Part shown: positions 62,993 to 64,000 of the stretch, piece by piece | Position numbering within the stretch: the first letter of the stretch is position 1 | Layout of the letters: each line of letters opens with the position of its first letter | Source of the DNA: Chloroflexota bacterium | Lineage (GTDB): Bacteria > Chloroflexota > Ktedonobacteria > Ktedonobacterales > Ktedonobacteraceae | DNA length: 64,000 nucleotides | NCBI GenBank assembly: GCA_005881495.1 | Contig: VBHI01000221.1 | Coordinates: forward strand, 1-64,000 | Direction of reading: 5' to 3' | Translations under genes and position numbers: made by a program | The notes under the pieces: model-generated | The model's database searches: none | The model's input: the letters and a program-made list of their open reading frames with translations, nothing else | What the model was told of the DNA's origin: nothing

Positions 62993-63988
62993 TTATGCTA
63001 GCGCCTGTGCGACCACCTGGATCGCCCTCGGCTCGACCTGTGCTAACTCTGCGACAAAGCGCTCCTCGCCGATTTCCCTGTGGATAGCATCCATCCATTC
63101 CTGTGCGCTATAACGGTATGGACTTTGCAGCTCGTCAAGGATCTGTTTCGCCAGCAGGAGTGCAGCGAGCGCAACGTTGTACCGCTGCTGCTCGAAGAAG
63201 AGCATCCCGGCGTTGCGCAGCGTCTTGCCTTCACCTTCACGATCACCCACTTCCCTGGCAACGTTGAGGGCCTCCTGATAACAGGCCATTGCGCGATCTT
63301 GTTGCTCAAGGTGCGCATAGACAGCCCCCAGGTTGTTCAGCGTTCGGCCTTCGCCCCTATGATCTACTTCACGTCGAATGGTCAGGGCTTGTTCAAGATA
63401 CTGCCGCGCCTGTTCTTTCTCGCCCAAAGCGTCACAGGTTTTCCCGAGGTTATTGAGGGTCCAGCCTTCCCCTCTTAATCTGCCAAGCTCCCTGAAAATG
63501 TACAATGCCTGCTCAAATACTGCTTTTGCTTTTGTGTGCTCCCCAAGATCATCGAAAACCCGGCCTAGGTTATTCAAGGTGGACCCTTCCCCTTGACGGT
63601 CTCCCACCTCCCTGTTGATCAGCAGCGCTCGTTCGTAAAACTGCTGTTGCTCTGATTCGTTGCCCTCAGCAGCGTAGCTCTGGGCATAACTGGCAACGAT
63701 TGCGTGCAATTGGTAAAAGCCTTCGCCGGAGGTTTGCAGTAAGTGCTGTGTCAGTAAGGTATCCAGGGCCGACTGGACCTGTCCCCCCGAAAACTCTGCC
63801 TCAGCGTCAATGACACTTTGCGCTGCCTCTAATGAAACGGGTTCGCGATAAATTGAGAAGGCAGTTAACAATGTGCGCTGCACAGTATCAAGCTGCTGCT
63901 GGTAAATATAATCTAGCAGGTTCCGCGCGATATTACCACTCCAGAGTTGCGTGTACATTGGGTCGCGAAAGAATGTCGCCAGGCTCAC
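62993..63988 (-). CDS. TPR-repeat protein, N-terminal part outside the window
   Basis: The C-terminal 331 residues of a larger protein; the frame is open to the window end, so the GTG at 63988 is probably internal. After a helical winged-helix-like stretch (about 20-95, typical of the region after an NB-ARC ATPase) come five or six TPR units of 40 residues (about 110-300), most containing EGxTLNNLG or a close variant. Such NB-ARC/TPR proteins are common regulators in this phylum. A similar but decayed TPR tail lies at 42.3 kb. Confidence 0.75.
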   Translation of the reverse strand: MSLATFFRDPMYTQLWSGNIARNLLDYIYQQQLDTVQRTLLTAFSIYREPVSLEAAQSVIDAEAEFSGGQVQSALDTLLTQHLLQTSGEGFYQLHAIVASYAQSYAAEGNESEQQQFYERALLINREVGDRQGEGSTLNNLGRVFDDLGEHTKAKAVFEQALYIFRELGRLRGEGWTLNNLGKTCDALGEKEQARQYLEQALTIRREVDHRGEGRTLNNLGAVYAHLEQQDRAMACYQEALNVAREVGDREGEGKTLRNAGMLFFEQQRYNVALAALLLAKQILDELQSPYRYSAQEWMDAIHREIGEERFVAELAQVEPRAIQVVAQALA

Positions 63989-64000
63989 GTGATGATGACG

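Overview
The window looks like chromosomal DNA of a filamentous, spore-forming Chloroflexota bacterium, most probably class Ktedonobacteria. This is inferred from moderate GC, proteins with long Pro/Ser/Thr linkers, NB-ARC/TPR-type regulators, DUF4388 proteins, a hybrid CheA and many dispersed palindromic repeats. No rRNA or tRNA gene was found; the one clear RNA gene is tmRNA (ssrA, 1244-1609), and its partner smpB lies at 37.3 kb. Layout: 0-9.9 kb holds a membrane protein cut by the edge, ssrA, a FlK-like thioesterase, a glycerophosphodiesterase, a translationally coupled envelope-glycan trio (GT2 glycosyltransferase, UPF0104-type membrane protein, DUF2079 protein) and two lineage-type proteins of unknown role. 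9.9-18.8 kb is a minus-strand housekeeping block: mfd, pth, a metallophosphoesterase with a long acidic insert, a D,D-carboxypeptidase, gatA (apparently broken by a frameshifting deletion), gatC and acylphosphatase. 19.2-23.9 kb is a MoxR / DUF58 / transglutaminase operon. || 23.9-25.1 kb is an unusual intergenic stretch: an orphan open frame, 44-bp direct repeats around an inverted-repeat element, three 27-bp tandem repeats ending in a perfect 21-bp hairpin, and a 70-residue peptide gene with its own promoter, ribosome binding site and terminator, just ahead of an ABC-2 exporter. Two GNAT acetyltransferases follow. 28.5-35.1 kb is a minus-strand group that looks like lipid or secondary metabolism: PlsC-like acyltransferase, alpha/beta hydrolase, FAD monooxygenase, a possible heme-oxygenase-like diiron protein, a fatty-acid desaturase and two membrane proteins. 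35.1-42.9 kb mixes transporters (MFS, MMPL), an AttH-type lipoprotein and smpB with gene debris: a GNAT fragment, a frameshifted membrane protein and a TPR-protein remnant. || 42.9-57.9 kb is a signalling island. It opens with a KdpD-like GAF histidine kinase and an OmpR/KdpE-type regulator, then a double-receiver protein, then a complete Pil-Chp/Pix-like chemosensory operon: DUF4388 protein, PilG-type CheY, PilH-type CheY, CheW, PilJ-like receptor, and a 1561-residue CheA with two HPt domains and a receiver. No CheR or CheB is present, and the receptor ends in about 190 residues of Gln/Gly/Phe-rich repeats. 57.9-64 kb carries leuB with a palindromic repeat inserted in frame, yceI under a strong promoter with an operator-like palindrome, a crotonase-family gene, a trans-sulfuration-type PLP enzyme coupled to an INSIG-like membrane protein, and a TPR protein cut by the edge.
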